Positions 62,531-64,000 of a DNA stretch of 64,000 nucleotides are shown here, one piece after another. The notes beneath the pieces are model-generated. The model had not been told where the DNA came from, ran no database searches, and worked only from the letters and a program-made list of their open reading frames with translations. Made by a program: the position numbers and the translations under genes. The DNA comes from Emiliania huxleyi CCMP1516. Lineage: Eukaryota; Haptophyta; Isochrysidales; Noelaerhabdaceae. The stretch covers positions 377,541 to 441,540 of the forward strand of contig NW_005196094.1 in NCBI RefSeq assembly GCF_000372725.1, written 5' to 3'. Within the stretch, counting starts at the first letter, position 1, and each line of letters begins with the position of its first letter.

Positions 62531-63772
62531 TCAACTCGCGCCGTCGCCGCCGCGCCGCGCTCGCTTGAGGTAGTAGAAGGGCTCCGCGACACGCGCTGCG
62601 AGATGCTTGGGCCGCCGCCGGTTCTCAATCACGTCTGTGGAAGCGGCGGCGGCGGCGGCGGCGCGCTCCTGCATGAGCTGGCCGACCCGGTTGTAGACGT
62701 CGGCGCTGACGGTGCCAGCCGCGCGCAGGTTGCAGCGCAGCAGCTCACTCCTCCTTTCTGCGAAGGCGAGCACGGCCTCCGAGCCGATGCTGGACGAGAA
62801 GCCGACGTCGAGGGCGGAGAGGCGGGGCAGCGCACCGCTCTGCTCGCTTGCCTCGAGGAGCCCGCCGAGGCGCAAGCCTCGCAGACTGAGCGAGCGGAGG
62901 GACATGGCGCTTCGCAGGAGCGCCGCCACGTCTCTGCCCTCGACGCGGCTGCACCAGCTCAGGTCGAGCTCGGCGAGCGATGCCGCGAACCAAGAGGCGT
63001 CGGCGAAGGAGGCGCCGCGGAGCTGGCGGCAGCCGTCGAGGCGGAGCGAGAGGAGGTCGGGGCAGCCGTCCGTGGGTCGGAGGTCGGCGAGGGAGGAGCA
63101 GGCCTCGAGGCAGACGGCCTTTGCCGAGGGAGGCAGCCGGACGGTGCGGAGGCGGGCCATGCCGGAGGCGGCGAGCGAGCAGACGCGCTGTGCGCGGCTG
63201 AGGTCGAGGAGGAGGAGGGAGCTCTTCAGGCTCACACGAGGCAGCTCGCGGAGGGGAGGCGGGGCGATGGGAGGCGCCGCGAGCGGCGCGGCAGAGAGCA
63301 CGCCGTCGGAGAGGCCGAGGCACGAGCAGTCCGGAGCGAGACCGACCGGAAGCAAGTGGCGGCTCTCGTCTCGCGCACTGCGCCGCATGCGCGCAGTGCC
63401 GCAGACGTCCACGCCTCCGTCCGCATCCGAGAGGCACACCTCTCCGCAGAGCGAGAACTTCTCACTCTCTGGGTGGAGAGCGCTGTACAAGGGCAGCACG
63501 CGGCCCTTGACTCGCATGGCGTGGCTAGCGCGGCTCAAAGGATTATCACTCTTGCGGACCTGCAGTTTCACGCTGGCCTCGTAGAGCAGCCCGGCGGCCC
63601 GGCTGCTGAGCTGGACCTCGAGCACTGCAGCGTTGACGACAAGGAGCCGCGCACAGCCACAGGTCGAGCCGAGGGCTAGTCGGGAGCACACGTCCAGCCG
63701 GCGGGCGATTGCGAGCAGCAGCTCAGCGGGTAAGGAGAAGAGGTCTGGGTCAGAGGGCGTACGCGGCGGCAT
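62531..63772 (-). CDS. F-box and leucine-rich-repeat protein
   Basis: The ATG at 63772 gives MPPRTPSDPD, 413 aa, single exon. Residues about 11-45 form an F-box (LFSLPAELLLAIARRLDVCS, then RLALGSTCGCARLL). The second half has LRRs of the cysteine-containing type: LLSLRLDGCRQLRGASF, LAELDLSWCSRVEGRDV, LRSLSLRGLRLGGLLEA and LSALDVGFSSSIGSEAVL. A basic tail ends at GGDGAS. Expected to be the substrate-recognition subunit of an SCF ubiquitin ligase, with the F-box docking Skp1 and the LRRs binding the target, which is unknown. The region between F-box and LRRs (about 60-190) is unassigned. Confidence 0.8.
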   Translation of the reverse strand: MPPRTPSDPDLFSLPAELLLAIARRLDVCSRLALGSTCGCARLLVVNAAVLEVQLSSRAAGLLYEASVKLQVRKSDNPLSRASHAMRVKGRVLPLYSALHPESEKFSLCGEVCLSDADGGVDVCGTARMRRSARDESRHLLPVGLAPDCSCLGLSDGVLSAAPLAAPPIAPPPLRELPRVSLKSSLLLLDLSRAQRVCSLAASGMARLRTVRLPPSAKAVCLEACSSLADLRPTDGCPDLLSLRLDGCRQLRGASFADASWFAASLAELDLSWCSRVEGRDVAALLRSAMSLRSLSLRGLRLGGLLEASEQSGALPRLSALDVGFSSSIGSEAVLAFAERRSELLRCNLRAAGTVSADVYNRVGQLMQERAAAAAAASTDVIENRRRPKHLAARVAEPFYYLKRARRGGDGAS

Positions 63773-64000
63773 CTTCGAGAGAGCCACACCAGGTATCTCT
63801 TAAAGATGCCCTGCAGCCATATTCAAGATGCGTTGCGTTTTCCCTATTGAAAGTCGCGACAAATGTCCCTCGTCCAGCCTGCAGCATGGCGAGGCGCGAG
63901 AGCGCAACGCGGTCGCGGTGGCGCACCGAGAGGGGCCGCCTGGCCACCGCTGCCACGGCGCCGCACGGACTTCACCCACTTTCGCGACTGTGCCATCCAA

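Overview
This is nuclear DNA from a GC-rich, plastid-bearing microalga, most likely a haptophyte (prymnesiophyte). A pelagophyte is the main alternative. The case rests on very Ala/Gly/Pro-rich coding DNA, short (about 60-240 nt) spliceosomal introns including several probable GC-AG ones, secondary-plastid style pre-sequences (a signal peptide ending in an A-F-A-P type motif), and protein modules I associate with haptophytes: CEGWC cysteine repeats and an ankyrin C-terminal WSPxSHxLFPxAAR module. No operons or bacterial gene order are visible. Introns below were placed by eye from splice signals, reading-frame phase and protein family continuity.

Layout. 0.7-3.9 kb: one Ala-rich coiled-coil gene with a 62-aa tandem repeat. 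6.8-9.7 kb (minus): an AlkB-like dioxygenase and a large ankyrin protein. 9.8-14.6 kb: repeat-rich DNA with a duplicated 485-bp block, a 69-bp cassette array, a two-TM membrane protein sharing that cassette, and a tRNA-Arg. 15.1-16.9 kb: a CASP-like golgin. 19.8-24.0 kb: PHD-finger gene, Dam-like N6-adenine methyltransferase gene and sulfotransferase gene. 24.9-26.4 kb (minus): VAP/MSP-domain protein. 28.0-31.7 kb: a many-exon GT8 glycosyltransferase fused to Cys-rich modules. 32.2-35.4 kb (minus): two probable plastid-targeted proteins, one with a WW domain. 37.1-37.5 kb: the last two exons of a small gene. 39.2-44.0 kb (minus): a kinesin-13-like motor with a long proline-rich N-terminal region. 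44.1-45.7 kb: the longest copy of a LINE-like retroelement. 46.0-48.7 kb: divergent M23-peptidase/PA-domain and sirtuin genes. 49.0-53.2 kb (minus): an ABCC transporter. 53.3-58.9 kb: retroelement fragments around a GT77-like protein, a GKGG-rich protein, a triplicated exon and a plastid fibrillin. 59.5-63.8 kb (minus): an ankyrin/TM/coiled-coil protein and an F-box/LRR protein, with a (CA)n tract between them.

The genes do not form one pathway. The recurring themes are endomembrane and secretory functions (CASP golgin, VAP, GT8, GT77-like, sulfotransferase, ABCC), plastid proteins (fibrillin, WW protein, one hypothetical) and chromatin or DNA modification (PHD, Dam-like methyltransferase, sirtuin, AlkB-like).

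The most notable structural signal is that several introns are bounded by direct repeats overlapping the splice sites (11 bp in the kinesin gene, 14 bp in the VAP gene, a weaker one in the M23/PA gene). This is the footprint expected of introner-type intron gain. A dispersed LINE-like family (seven copies seen) with a conserved 3' end and TTTC tail is the main mobile component.
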